A DNA stretch of 64,000 bases from Formosa algae (GTDB taxonomy: Bacteria > Bacteroidota > Bacteroidia > Flavobacteriales > Flavobacteriaceae). The stretch lies in contig NZ_LMAK01000004.1 of NCBI RefSeq assembly GCF_001439665.1, positions 1-64,000 on the forward strand, written 5' to 3'. A program made the translations under genes and the position numbers. Shown piece by piece: positions 34,498-43,531 of the stretch; the stretch's first letter is position 1, and each line of letters begins with the position of its first letter. Below the pieces are notes generated by a model. The model saw only the letters and a list, made by a program, of their open reading frames with translations, searched no databases and had not been told where the DNA came from.

Positions 34498-35535
34498 ATG
34501 TATAAAAGAATCTCTCCAAGTATTATAAGGCAAATTTTTATTTTACTACTTATTTGCTCCTTTGCTCTAATGATATTTTTAGAGCTAATTCCTTATTTGT
34601 CGGGTATTTTGGGTGCAATAACCTTCTTTGTATTATTGCAGAGACCCATGAAATATTTATTGAAGAAAGGCTGGAAGCCGTCTTTAGCGGCATCGCTATT
34701 ATTATTTCTATCTTTTATAGGTATACTTATTCCTATTACGGTTACATTACTATTATTAGGAAGCCGTGTAGAGAAAACCATATCTAAATCTGAAGAATTT
34801 GTAAGAACAATTAAAGAACAGGTATTTACTTGGGAGCACGAATTAGGATACCAATTCACGTCAAAAATAGATGCCACATCAATTTCTGGTTGGTTATCTA
34901 ATAATGTTCCAGATTTTTTAGGTAGTACGTTCAATATGTTTATATCTATAGCAATCATGTACGTGATGTTATATTTTATGCTTAGTAATCGTAAAGCCTT
35001 AAAAAATGCGATGTTAGATTATATTCCTATTGGTAACGACAATTTACGTATTATTGGTCACGATAGTTTAGCTATGGTAAAATCGAATGCAATTGGTATA
35101 CCTTTAGTTGCTTTTGCTCAAGGGATCGTTGCTTTAATAGGTTTTCTTATTTTTAATATTCAAGATCCATTTTTCTGGTCGTTAATTGTGTTTGTAGGAT
35201 CAATGATTCCGTTTGTAGGTACATTAATAGGTACTTTACCTGTTTTTGCTCTGTCTTTAATTAATGGAAACGACACCCAGGCTTGGGGAATATTAATATA
35301 TGGTCTAGTTGTAATTAGTTCTACAGATAACTTGCTACGATTATTTATTCTAAAGCGTTTGGACGATGTACATCCTCTAATCACACTTTTTGGTGTGCTG
35401 GTAGGTGTGCCACTTTTTGGATTTATAGGATTGGTTTTTGGGCCGCTATTAATCAGTTTGTTTTTACTTGTCTTACGTATCTATAAAGAAAAATACGGAC
35501 AAGAAAACCCTAACACAGATGGTATGCGATTGTAA
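34498..35535 (+). CDS. AI-2E family (PerM/TqsA-like) transporter
   Basis: 345 aa with 7-8 membrane helices and a cytoplasmic or periplasmic insertion (about 90-150). The C-terminal half has the family signature FVGSMIPFVGTLIGTLPVFALSL and a final GVLVGVPLFGFIGLVFGPLLISLFL. The family includes TqsA (autoinducer-2 export) and Na+/H+ antiporters, so the substrate cannot be deduced. The gene has its own terminator at 35564-35605. Confidence 0.9.
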   Translation: MYKRISPSIIRQIFILLLICSFALMIFLELIPYLSGILGAITFFVLLQRPMKYLLKKGWKPSLAASLLLFLSFIGILIPITVTLLLLGSRVEKTISKSEEFVRTIKEQVFTWEHELGYQFTSKIDATSISGWLSNNVPDFLGSTFNMFISIAIMYVMLYFMLSNRKALKNAMLDYIPIGNDNLRIIGHDSLAMVKSNAIGIPLVAFAQGIVALIGFLIFNIQDPFFWSLIVFVGSMIPFVGTLIGTLPVFALSLINGNDTQAWGILIYGLVVISSTDNLLRLFILKRLDDVHPLITLFGVLVGVPLFGFIGLVFGPLLISLFLLVLRIYKEKYGQENPNTDGMRL

Positions 35536-35563
35536 TTGTTTCACTAACATATAATACACTATT

Positions 35564-35604
35564 AAAGTCTAAAGAAGTAGGTTATCTTCATTTAGACTTT
35601 TTTT
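35564..35604 (+). terminator. Terminator of the AI-2E-type transporter gene
   Basis: The left arm AAAGTCTAAAGAAG (35564-35577) pairs with CTTCATTTAGACTTT (35586-35600), with one bulged base, followed by a T-run. Confidence 0.85.
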
Positions 35605-35769
35605 ATGCTTTATAGTCTTTTTGGAGTGCTGTTATATGTGAAAAAAACAGTGAGTGTGTTGCAAATAGCTGTAATTATGGGGGTTACTTTGTTTGCGTTA
35701 AGTTTAGAACGGATACAGTTAAGTGGTCTTCTAGATCTGCAATATCTTTACAGTAAGGAAATGATATAA
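35605..35769 (+). CDS. Tentative 54-aa ORF
   Basis: The open frame ATG 35605 to TAA 35769 encodes a short protein with one hydrophobic segment (about 16-33, VSVLQIAVIMGVTLFAL). It begins immediately in the T-run of the preceding terminator, which argues against expression, and no family is recognised. It is listed because it fills the gap before the DUF1328 gene and has a plausible membrane segment. It could easily be chance. Confidence 0.25.
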   Translation: MLYSLFGVLLYVKKTVSVLQIAVIMGVTLFALSLERIQLSGLLDLQYLYSKEMI

Positions 35770-35811
35770 CAATTATATCAATTTAATATTAACCATTTAA
35801 AACCATATATT

Positions 35812-35976
35812 ATGCTACGTTGGACAGTAACATTCGTAATTTTAGCAATCGTCGCCGCCATTTTTGGATTCGGTGGAATAGCAGCAGGAGCTGCAGGAAT
35901 TGCAAAAATATTATTCTTTATATTTTTAGTGCTATTTGTAATTTCCCTATTTACTGGGCGAAATACAATTAAATAA
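35812..35976 (+). CDS. DUF1328 (YtjA-like) small membrane protein
   Basis: 54 aa: [20 protein letters not shown], then [20 protein letters not shown] and the basic tail TGRNTIK. Two membrane helices are joined by the Gly/Ala-rich [12 protein letters not shown] loop, which is diagnostic of DUF1328/YtjA. The function is unknown; homologues are often stress-induced alongside CsbD. A minus-strand frame of 69 codons covers the same DNA and is a shadow. It is followed after 25 bp by a mini-lipoprotein gene, with a shared leader motif (AACCATTTAAAACCA) before both genes. Confidence 0.9.
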   Translation: MLRWTVTFVILAIVAAIFGFGGIAAGAAGIAKILFFIFLVLFVISLFTGRNTIK

Positions 35977-36001
35977 TCAGTAACCATTTAAAACCACAAC
36001 A

Positions 36002-36175
36002 ATGAAAAAATCAGCTTATATATTATTAGTTGCAATAGCAATGACTGCGTCTTTATCAACGTTTACAAGTTGTAGAGACCAAAAGACTACAGGAGATAAA
36101 ATTGAAGATGTCGCCGATGATGTAGGAGACGGTATTGAAGATGCTGCCGACGACGTTGAAGACGCCGTAGATTAA
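36002..36175 (+). CDS. Acidic mini-lipoprotein
   Basis: 57 aa. A lipoprotein signal peptide (1-22) ends at LSTFTSC (Cys22). The mature part is short and very acidic: a 13-residue linker and three near-repeats of the form IEDVADDVGDG / IEDAADDVED / AVD. This resembles the entericidin-like or YtxH-like small stress lipoproteins only in general character. It is likely co-transcribed with the DUF1328 gene and ends at a strong terminator. Confidence 0.8.
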   Translation: MKKSAYILLVAIAMTASLSTFTSCRDQKTTGDKIEDVADDVGDGIEDAADDVEDAVD

Positions 36176-36211
36176 AAAAAGAAAGACACATATTTACTTT
36201 CTATTTATTAT

Positions 36212-36248
36212 AAAAAAAAGGGCGTGTTCTTAGGAATACGCCCTTTTG
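36212..36248 (+). terminator. Terminator after the mini-lipoprotein gene
   Basis: The stem AAAAGGGCGTGTTC / GAATACGCCCTTTT (36216-36229 and 36234-36247) includes one G-T pair and has a 4-nt loop and flanking A/T runs. Confidence 0.88.
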
Positions 36249-36282
36249 CATTGAATTTAAGAACCATCAAAAAAACAACATT

Positions 36283-36630
36283 ATGATTATATCAGACGAA
36301 TTCGCTAAGCATGAAAGCGACTTTATAGCGAAGTATCAAAATAAAGGGTACACCGCAAATTACCGTGTGAAAGACGGTGAATTAATAGATTTAGACACTA
36401 AAGAAACCTTTAAAACTTCAGAAGTTAAAGTTGTTGCAGAACACCGTTATGAAGGGATGAGTAATCCTTCAGACATGTCTATTCTTTATGTTATTGAGAC
36501 ACCAACAGAATCTAAAGGCACGTTTTTAACCGGGTTTGGACCTTCCGCAAATTTAGATGAAGCCGAATTTTTTAAAGCCATTCCAGATGAAAATTATTCT
36601 GAAGATTCTAATATCTTAACAGACGAATAA
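36283..36630 (+). CDS. Hypothetical protein in the stress cluster
   Basis: 115 aa, soluble and acidic, without signal peptide or membrane segment. It begins MIISDEFAKHESDFIAKYQN and contains an alpha/beta region up to about residue 85, then an acidic tail (AIPDENYSEDSNILTDE). Flavobacterial relatives exist in my recollection only as uncharacterised proteins, so no function is assigned. It stands alone between a terminator and an AraC-family gene. Confidence 0.75.
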   Translation: MIISDEFAKHESDFIAKYQNKGYTANYRVKDGELIDLDTKETFKTSEVKVVAEHRYEGMSNPSDMSILYVIETPTESKGTFLTGFGPSANLDEAEFFKAIPDENYSEDSNILTDE

Positions 36631-36758
36631 TAAAATAATCCTTTAAAAACATACACACTTTTATATTAATTATTTAACCTCAATGAAATTCAAATATTAA
36701 ATGGCTAACATGCCAAAGATATTTGTATTTTGCTGAGGTTAAAATTTAAAGGATATAT

Positions 36759-37313
36759 ATGAAATTATTCGTGAAATTCGATTACCAAGTGGTGTGTAAG
36801 CGCGTATTGGAAGCCCAACTAAATGCTTTGGAAATTCCATATACATTGAACGGTATAGGTGAAATTGAATTAGCTTCGAATTTAAAACAAGATAAAAAAG
36901 AAGCTCTTATTTCTGGGTTAGAATTTTATGGAATAGAAATTATTCAGGATGAAAAAGATGTTTTAGTTCAGCGTATAAAAGATATTGTTTCTGATATTAT
37001 TTATAATTCTACAGAAGACAAGGCCTATAATACGTCTACTTTACTTGCAGAAAAACTGAATTATTCTTACAGTTATTTGTCGGGTGTGTTTTCTGAAGTG
37101 ACATATTCTTCAATAGAGAATTTTGTCATTTTAAAGAAGATAGATTATGCCAAAGAACTCATGTCAGGAAATAAAAGCTTGACTTTAACCGAAATCGCAC
37201 ACCGATTACAATATAGTAGTGTTGCACATTTATCTGGACAGTTTAAAAAGATAACAGGATTAACGCCTTCTAGTTTTCAGAAAATTATTGAAAAGCGAAG
37301 ATCTAGACTATAG
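36759..37313 (+). CDS. Small AraC-family regulator
   Basis: 184 aa. The first ~75 residues form a compact beta-alpha-beta domain (MKLFVKFDYQVVCKRVLEAQ ...) that may be a ferredoxin-like sensor. Residues 85-184 are the AraC DNA-binding part: LLAEKLNYSYSYLSGVFSEV (about 95-114), LTLTEIAHRLQYSSVAHLSGQFKK (about 143-166) and TGLTPSSFQK. The N-terminus is unlike the 340-aa AraC protein upstream. It probably regulates neighbouring stress genes, but no operator was identified. Confidence 0.85.
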   Translation: MKLFVKFDYQVVCKRVLEAQLNALEIPYTLNGIGEIELASNLKQDKKEALISGLEFYGIEIIQDEKDVLVQRIKDIVSDIIYNSTEDKAYNTSTLLAEKLNYSYSYLSGVFSEVTYSSIENFVILKKIDYAKELMSGNKSLTLTEIAHRLQYSSVAHLSGQFKKITGLTPSSFQKIIEKRRSRL

Positions 37314-37322
37314 TGGTAATTT

Positions 37323-37360
37323 AAAAAAGGTTCTAAATTAATATTTAGAACCTTTTTTTT
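37323..37360. terminator. Bidirectional terminator
   Basis: The stem AAAAAGGTTCTAAAT / ATTTAGAACCTTTTT (about 37324-37338 and 37343-37357) with a 4-nt loop separates the convergent AraC and SYLF genes. Confidence 0.9.
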
Positions 37361-37379
37361 GTGAGTATGTTTTTTTGAA

Positions 37380-37916
37380 TTATTCAAAAGCTTTGTAGCT
37401 AAATTTCTGCCCTCCTACAGAAGCTTCTGCCATTAATCCTGCCTTAGAATGGGTAAATACAGCTACACCATCTTTGTATTTGGCATCTAAACTCTCACCA
37501 GATTTTAAGGCTACAGCAGAAATACCCGCATCAAATTCAAATTTTTCTTCTTTAAATTTTTCAACATCTTCTAGTTGCTCAAAGAAAATAACTTCAATTA
37601 GTGCTTGTCCGCCAGCTTGTAATCCCACGCTAACTTCTTTTAATACAGCCATTCCTTTTTTATGTCCATATTGGTATAACACACCATTTCCGGAGGCGCC
37701 TCCAATAATAAATCCACCTTTGCCTACATTGGGAAATATGACACACCCTGCAGATTTATCAAAAAAATCTTTTAAACCAGGATTAACTTCCAAAAGTGTT
37801 TTTACAGCAGCATCTGCTTCTTTAATTACTTTTTTATCTTTTTTACTTTGTGCACTCGCTGTAAGTGTCATGCTGCAAATAACGAATAAGGCCAAAATGT
37901 TTTTAAATGCTTTCAT
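37380..37916 (-). CDS. SYLF-domain (YSC84/DUF500) lipid-binding protein
   Basis: 178 aa. The signal peptide (1-22, cleavage after TASAQ) predicts periplasmic export. The SYLF/DUF500 domain fills the rest: AGCVIFPNVGKGGFIIGGASGNGVLY (about 56-81) and a C-terminal GLMAEASVGGQKFSYK. Eukaryotic SYLF proteins bind phosphoinositides; bacterial members are secreted and uncharacterised. It is convergent with the small AraC gene. Confidence 0.92.
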   Translation of the reverse strand: MKAFKNILALFVICSMTLTASAQSKKDKKVIKEADAAVKTLLEVNPGLKDFFDKSAGCVIFPNVGKGGFIIGGASGNGVLYQYGHKKGMAVLKEVSVGLQAGGQALIEVIFFEQLEDVEKFKEEKFEFDAGISAVALKSGESLDAKYKDGVAVFTHSKAGLMAEASVGGQKFSYKAFE

Positions 37917-37920
37917 AATG

Positions 37921-38522
37921 ATTTAATTTTAAGTGGTTTAGAATTAAATTACAATTTTTAGAACAATTAAATAAAATTATACGTTTATCAGATCCATTTA
38001 TCAGTTGAATATCTTTTTGGGGTTAAAATTGTTAGAGTTCAGAGGTGTGTGCTTAATTAAAACGCTTTAGACTCTTTATAGCGCTAAAACAAATTTTATA
38101 CTTCAGTGCAGTTGACCCCTGAAATCAAGTTCTGTTTTTTCTAATTACGTGTTTATATGTCATAAATATTAAAACAAAAAGTTGAGTAAATTGTGGTGTT
38201 TATAACTTTGCTTTGAGGTTTTATATTTGAGTTGTGAGGCTTCATTACGTCTGTTTTTGTGTAATTTATCGTATAAATCATAGCGTAGAACTAAGTTATA
38301 AGAGATGATTTTTCAAATTAATAATTTTGAGTATTTTAGCGTTTTATAATGCAATAACGTAAGAAGATTATCTTTCTCCCTATAAAAGGATATCAAAATC
38401 TGAACTAATACATTTAACTATTACTATTATAGTTAAGATGGTGTTTTCTCTGTTTGGAGGTAACACGAATACTGTAACAATGATTATTTTTTCGAATACT
38501 ATTTAAACCTAAGTTAATTTAA
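37921..38522. other. 600-bp gene-free spacer upstream of the MBOAT gene
   Basis: No credible ORF was found in six frames, and codons are interrupted throughout. It probably contains the promoters for the SYLF gene (-) and the MBOAT gene (+). The short palindrome AACTAT...ATAGTT near 38419-38434 is weak. No riboswitch or RNA family was recognised. Confidence 0.5.
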
Positions 38523-39941
38523 ATGCTATTTAATTCTTTCGAGTTTTTGATTTTCTTTCCGATTGTTTTTATAGCCTATTGGTTATTAAATAATAGGTTA
38601 AAACAACAAAACGTATTATTGCTAATAAGCAGTTATGTCTTCTACGCGTGGTGGGATTGGCGATTTTTGTCTTTAATTATTATAAGTTCGTTTATAGATT
38701 TTAAGGCTGGATCTCAGATATTCAAGTCAGAAACGCCGCAATCCAAGAAAATGTGGCTTATGGTTAGTTTGGTGGCCAATTTAGGAATGCTATCCGTATT
38801 TAAATATTATAATTTTTTCGCAGAATCGTTCTCAGATTTAATGCAAGTATTTGGTTGGCAGCCCAACGATTTAACCTTAAATATTATTCTTCCTGTAGGG
38901 ATTAGTTTTTATACATTCCAAACTTTAAGTTACACTATAGATATTTACAGGAAAGAATTTGAGCCAACTAAAGACATCATTTCTTTTTTTACATATATCG
39001 CCTTTTTTCCGCAATTGGTTGCAGGGCCTATAGAAAGAGCTTCAAATTTGTTACCACAAATAGAAAAGCCAAGAGTGTTTAAAAAGCCGTGGTTTAACGA
39101 AGGACTAATACAAATTTTAGTCGGTTTGTTTCGTAAAATAGTTATAGCTGATACTATTGGGGCTTATGTAGATTTAGTATATGGCGATATAGAATTGTAT
39201 AATTCAACAACAATACTATTAGCCACTTTTCTATATGCGTTTCAGATTTATTACGATTTTTCAGGATATTCTGACATTGCGATTGGTACTGCTAAATTAC
39301 TCGGATTTAAATTTCATCAGAATTTCAATATTCCCTATTTCTCTAAATCACTAACAGAATTTTGGAGAAAATGGCACATGTCTCTTTCCTATTGGCTTAG
39401 AGATTATCTGTACATTTCTTTAGGTGGTAATAGAAAAGGAATTGTAATAACATATAGAAACCTTTTGCTTACCATGTTGTTAGGTGGGTTATGGCACGGA
39501 AGCTCATGGAATTTTATAATTTGGGGAGCAATTCATGGGATTGTATTAAGCATAGAAAAGTTTTTAAAGTCTAAAGGTTATTTAGATAAAGTGAAAAGCA
39601 TAGGCTTTTTAGGTTACCCTATTACATTCTGTGTGGTGCTAGTGTCTTGGGTGTTTTTTAGAGCGCAAGATTTACATTCAGCAAGCTTAGCGATTTCAAA
39701 AATTTTTCAGTTTAATCTGGGTGCGCCATATATTGGAGATATTAATGTTATGGCATCTTCAATATTTGTTTTGGCTATTGGAATTATTTTTGACTTATAT
39801 TTATTTAATAAGAAGATTAATTTAGAAGAGTTTGGGTCTAAGTTTACAGGTGTTAAACTAGCAGTTATTGCTGCCGTTATCATTACACTAATTAATCTGT
39901 TTTATTCATCGTCTAATAACTTTATTTATTTCCAATTTTAA
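38523..39941 (+). CDS. MBOAT-family O-acyltransferase (AlgI-like)
   Basis: 472 aa polytopic membrane acyltransferase. The start MLFNSFEFLIFFPIVFIAYW is the family hallmark. The active-site His lies in GGLWHGSSWNFIIWGAIHG (about 321-339), with the second conserved region FWRKWHMSLSYWLRDYLYISLGG just before it. AlgI/DltB-type proteins move acetyl groups across the membrane onto polysaccharides. The gene directly downstream (3-bp gap) encodes an SGNH-like partner. No polysaccharide polymerase genes are nearby, so the acetylated glycan is unknown. Confidence 0.92.
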   Translation: MLFNSFEFLIFFPIVFIAYWLLNNRLKQQNVLLLISSYVFYAWWDWRFLSLIIISSFIDFKAGSQIFKSETPQSKKMWLMVSLVANLGMLSVFKYYNFFAESFSDLMQVFGWQPNDLTLNIILPVGISFYTFQTLSYTIDIYRKEFEPTKDIISFFTYIAFFPQLVAGPIERASNLLPQIEKPRVFKKPWFNEGLIQILVGLFRKIVIADTIGAYVDLVYGDIELYNSTTILLATFLYAFQIYYDFSGYSDIAIGTAKLLGFKFHQNFNIPYFSKSLTEFWRKWHMSLSYWLRDYLYISLGGNRKGIVITYRNLLLTMLLGGLWHGSSWNFIIWGAIHGIVLSIEKFLKSKGYLDKVKSIGFLGYPITFCVVLVSWVFFRAQDLHSASLAISKIFQFNLGAPYIGDINVMASSIFVLAIGIIFDLYLFNKKINLEEFGSKFTGVKLAVIAAVIITLINLFYSSSNNFIYFQF

Positions 39942-39943
39942 AT

Positions 39944-40891
39944 ATGAATAAAGAACACTTAAAATATCTGGTTAAAATTACATTGTTAGTATTGGTGATC
40001 TCTTTTGTGGTAGATAAAGCTGTGTTTCTGATTTTAAATAAATTGAGCGACAAGGTGTACTCAGGTCAAAGTATTGGTAAGCTAAACCAATATTTAAAGG
40101 TGAAAGATAGTGTAGATTTTATAGTTTATGGCAGTTCAAGAGCTAATCATAATATAGATCCTAGTATAATTTCTAAGTACAGTTTTAATATTGGAATGGA
40201 CGGTGCTAAAATTGCATATTCGTCTGTTTTAATACAGCTTTTGCCAGCAGACAATGCGCAAACAATCTTATTACATATAGACCCGAATTATGCTTTTAAG
40301 CAAAATTATGATGGCGGAGATGTAGCTGCTTTAGTGTCTAAATATAACCGCGATAAGGATATAAAAAGAGAGATAGATAAGCTGGGTAAAAATAACAGTT
40401 TACAAAAGTTTTTCTGGAGTTTAAGCTATAACGGAAAGGTTTTAGGAATCTTAAAAAACTACCTGAATCCTAAAGACGATTATGCTAGACAACTAGGTTA
40501 TGAACCCATTGTGGTAACTAGTATGCAAAGAGAAATCTTTAAAAACATTATAAATAGGGGAGATGTTAGGGATGTTGAAAGTTTTTGTGGTACGAATTAT
40601 AAGATGAATGATATTTATACCAGAGCGCTCTCTGATATAAAAATGTTTTGTGAAGCGAATGGTAAAAAACTCATTTTGTTTACCTCGCCTAAATACGAAT
40701 ATCCTTGTACAGAACTTAATGCTAGATTTAAAGCACAAATCGAAGATCAGGGCTTTGTATATTACGATCTTACCAACTTTTTTAACGACAATAATAAACT
40801 AGATTATTGGAAAGATAAAACGCATTTATCTCATGTTGGAGCACAAATCTTGTCTAAAGCGGTAAAAGAACTTGTAGAAAAAGACAATTAA
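39944..40891 (+). CDS. SGNH-hydrolase-like partner of the MBOAT protein
   Basis: 315 aa. One N-terminal membrane helix (about 10-31) anchors an extracytoplasmic alpha/beta domain. Block I reads VYGSSRANHN (about 61-70) with candidate nucleophile Ser64 or Ser65, and the C-terminal block reads KDKTHLSHVGAQ, supplying the D-x-x-H-type dyad. This is the layout of AlgJ/AlgX/PatB-like acetyltransferases that take acetyl groups from an MBOAT protein. It is translated 3 bp after the MBOAT stop, so it is tightly coupled. The specific acceptor is unknown. Confidence 0.8.
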   Translation: MNKEHLKYLVKITLLVLVISFVVDKAVFLILNKLSDKVYSGQSIGKLNQYLKVKDSVDFIVYGSSRANHNIDPSIISKYSFNIGMDGAKIAYSSVLIQLLPADNAQTILLHIDPNYAFKQNYDGGDVAALVSKYNRDKDIKREIDKLGKNNSLQKFFWSLSYNGKVLGILKNYLNPKDDYARQLGYEPIVVTSMQREIFKNIINRGDVRDVESFCGTNYKMNDIYTRALSDIKMFCEANGKKLILFTSPKYEYPCTELNARFKAQIEDQGFVYYDLTNFFNDNNKLDYWKDKTHLSHVGAQILSKAVKELVEKDN

Positions 40892-40990
40892 CAAGTCGAC
40901 GTCTCATTGTAGATCTACAGACTGCTTATTAATGCATTGATTTTATTATCTTCAAACTAATTAGTGATTAAAAATAGCACGTCGGTTTAC

Positions 40991-41584
40991 ATGAATAGAT
41001 ATAGATTAATTATTAGGTATGTGGTAACAGGGACACTTTTTGTAGTGGTTCCTATTCTTATATTATTAATTTTGTTTGGAAAGGCGCTAACCATTTTAAT
41101 GCCTTTAGCGCATGCATTAACGCATAAATTTAATTTAACCACTGTTCTTGGTCCTGCCGCAGTCTTACTTGTAAGTTCTGTACTTATTTTACTTATCAGC
41201 TTTTTGTCTGGGTATTTTATAGTAAACGGATTTTTAAAGCAATGGAATAATAAATTTGAGGCGACACTCTTTTACCATTTTCCATCCTTTCAGATGATGA
41301 AATACCGGTTTATTTCTGAAGCTGATTATAAAAAGCAAAACTTCTGGCAGCCCATTTTATTGAAAGACGATAAGCTCTATAATATCGCATTTATAACCGA
41401 TAAAAGTCAGCCTAAATTTATATCTATCTATATTCCTGATGCCCCGAAAATGGATGCAGGCGAAGTCCGTTATATGCTAACTAAAGATTGCGAATATATC
41501 CCAATTACCATGAAGGAAGCTATGAATGGTATTCGTGATTTTGGGAAAGGATTAGATCCAAAAGTGTTTTCAAAGACAGCGTAA
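40991..41584 (+). CDS. DUF502-like membrane protein
   Basis: 197 aa with two membrane helices (about 7-29 and 50-77) and a soluble C-terminal domain. The pattern RYVVTGTLFVVVPILILLIL and the later IYIPDAPKMDAGEVRYMLTKD resemble the DUF502 family of unknown function (normally TTPNPTSG in this region). The frame is open from a GTG at 40964, but the ATG at 40991 is a better start for the first helix. A 75-100-bp gap separates it from the MBOAT/SGNH pair. Confidence 0.65.
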   Translation: MNRYRLIIRYVVTGTLFVVVPILILLILFGKALTILMPLAHALTHKFNLTTVLGPAAVLLVSSVLILLISFLSGYFIVNGFLKQWNNKFEATLFYHFPSFQMMKYRFISEADYKKQNFWQPILLKDDKLYNIAFITDKSQPKFISIYIPDAPKMDAGEVRYMLTKDCEYIPITMKEAMNGIRDFGKGLDPKVFSKTA

Positions 41585-41826
41585 TACTTGCTTAATTTTT
41601 ATAGTAATAAGTTACTTCATATTGAATCAGATAACTCTGTTTATGAACTAAGGCAGGCTGAATTTTCAAAAAAACGCCTATAATGTAATCCAATTATCTG
41701 AAGGCTTATAGAAATGTGTAATCCTTGTATTTAACATTAGCTTAGCGATTTTGAATAGTATTTAAAACGAATATTTAGTACCTTAGAAATTAAAGACTTT
41801 ACAATGCAATCTTTAAACATTTACTT

Positions 41827-42264
41827 ATGAAAAATATTTTAGTTACTATAGATTTTGATGGCAAGGAACAGCGTATATTAAATAAGGCATATGATTTTGC
41901 TGTGGCTTTTAAAAGTAAATTATGGATTATGCATATTGCTGCTCCAGATCCAGATTTTGTGGGCTATGGTGTTGGACCGATTGAAGTAAGGGACTCTAGA
42001 GCTAAAGAGCTTAAAGAAGAACACGAAAAATTATACGATTACGCGTCTAAAATGAAAGCACGAGATGTAGATGCTGAAGGTTTATTAGTTGAAGGTGCTA
42101 CCATAGAAACCATTTTAAAAGAAGCCGAAAAATTACATGCAGATTTAATTATTTCTGGACATCAAGAACATGGCTTTTTTTATAAAGCTATTATTGGAAG
42201 TACATCAGAACAACTTATAGCCGAATCTAAAATTCCTTTATTAATTGTGCCTTTAGGCGATTAA
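41827..42264 (+). CDS. Universal stress protein (UspA family)
   Basis: 145 aa single Usp domain. The N-terminal strand ILVTIDFD is followed by the ATP-binding signature G-x2-(x)-G-x9-GS as SGHQEHGFFYKAIIGSTSEQL (split around residues 113-133), then the dimer strand IPLLIVPLGD. The nucleotide-binding form is likely. The stop overlaps that of the convergent LacI-family gene within a TTAA. Confidence 0.93.
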   Translation: MKNILVTIDFDGKEQRILNKAYDFAVAFKSKLWIMHIAAPDPDFVGYGVGPIEVRDSRAKELKEEHEKLYDYASKMKARDVDAEGLLVEGATIETILKEAEKLHADLIISGHQEHGFFYKAIIGSTSEQLIAESKIPLLIVPLGD

Positions 42265-43298
42265 TTTGCAGGTGTTTTTTTGCTAGAAGATTGTCGTATT
42301 TTTAACTTAGGAGCTAGAATAACATTCTTCTCTACTTTTAATAATTTAGGGTCTATAATCTGATCTAAGAAAACTTTGGCTGCAAGTTTCCCCATCTCAA
42401 GAGCACATTGGTCTACAGACGATATTGGGTTTTCCATAAATTTGGTAAAAGGTTCGTTACTAAAACCAATTACAGCAATATCTTCAGGGATTTTCAAACC
42501 ATTAGCTTTAATTTCCTTTATAGCACCAAGTATCATAAAATCACTCGAAGAAAAAATACCATCGGGTCGGTCTTTAAAATTCAGGATTTTTTGGCCTGCT
42601 TTTTTTCCGCCGTTAATGTCGTTTTCTATATCTAAAATTAAGTCGGCATCAAATGGAATGTCATTGTCTTTTAACGCTTGAGTGTAACCTTCAAGACGGT
42701 CTTTGTAAATCCCAACAGATTGATATCCTATAACGGTAAGATGTGTAATGCGATTGCAACCTTGGTTTATTAAATGCTGCGTTGCTTGGTAGGCACCTTT
42801 AAAATCGTCTAAGGTAACAGAGCTGGCGCCTTTCAAATTTAATTTTCTATCTACAAATATTAAAGGGGTGTTTTTATCTAAAATTCTTTCAAATATCGAG
42901 ACATCTTTAGTGTTTTTTGTAATAGATGTAATAATGCCATCTACCTGAGCGTTTAAAAGCGCATTGATGTTTTGGATCTCTTTTTGTTCATTATCATGCG
43001 TCTGACAAATAATAATATGATACCCTCTTGGATATAATTCATCTTCAATACCTCGAATAATAGAACCGAAAAAGTTAATGTCTATTCTAGGAACAATGAC
43101 TCCAATAGTATTACTTCTACCACTTTTTAGAGCTAAGGCTAATTTATTTTGTTCGTAACCCAGTTCTAATGCCGTTTCTTGTACAAGAATTTTTGTCTTG
43201 TTACTTGTTTTCGGATGATCGTTTAATGCTCTAGATACTGTGGCTGCAGAAATATTTAGTTTTTTAGCAATGTCATAAATCGTTGCTTTATCGCTCAT
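42261..43298 (-). CDS. LacI-family transcriptional regulator
   Basis: 345 aa. The N-terminal LacI helix-turn-helix reads TIYDIAKKLNISAATVSRAL (about 5-24), with hinge helix KLALALKSGRSNTIGVIVPR. A periplasmic-binding-protein-like sugar-sensing domain (about 60-335) follows. In Flavobacteriia such regulators usually control a nearby glycan locus. Here no sugar operon adjoins it, and the alginate locus 3 kb away has its own GntR regulator. Binding targets are therefore unknown. Confidence 0.93.
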   Translation of the reverse strand: MSDKATIYDIAKKLNISAATVSRALNDHPKTSNKTKILVQETALELGYEQNKLALALKSGRSNTIGVIVPRIDINFFGSIIRGIEDELYPRGYHIIICQTHDNEQKEIQNINALLNAQVDGIITSITKNTKDVSIFERILDKNTPLIFVDRKLNLKGASSVTLDDFKGAYQATQHLINQGCNRITHLTVIGYQSVGIYKDRLEGYTQALKDNDIPFDADLILDIENDINGGKKAGQKILNFKDRPDGIFSSSDFMILGAIKEIKANGLKIPEDIAVIGFSNEPFTKFMENPISSVDQCALEMGKLAAKVFLDQIIDPKLLKVEKNVILAPKLKIRQSSSKKTPAN

Positions 43299-43531
43299 TT
43301 AAAGATTTTTATAGTGGTGCAAAATAATGAAAAAAATGGAGGCATTGTGGTTGTAAAATATGTTATTTTCATTTAAATCAAGTTGTTAATGCTTATAAAG
43401 ATACGTGTATTGCACTAGTTTAATTATGATTAATGTTTTAATATAGGGTTTCAGACTCAAGAGAATAGCATCTTTTAATTTGTAAAGCTATCTGCGCATT
43501 GTATCTTTAATGTCGTAAAAATAGGATAATC

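Noticed and set aside
35778-35987. 69-codon minus-strand ORF
   Set aside because: The plus strand here encodes a clear DUF1328 protein of 54 aa.
42261-43298. LacI regulator as controller of the alginate locus
   Set aside because: The locus has its own GntR regulator with matching operators, and no LacI-type CG-centred palindrome was seen at its promoters.
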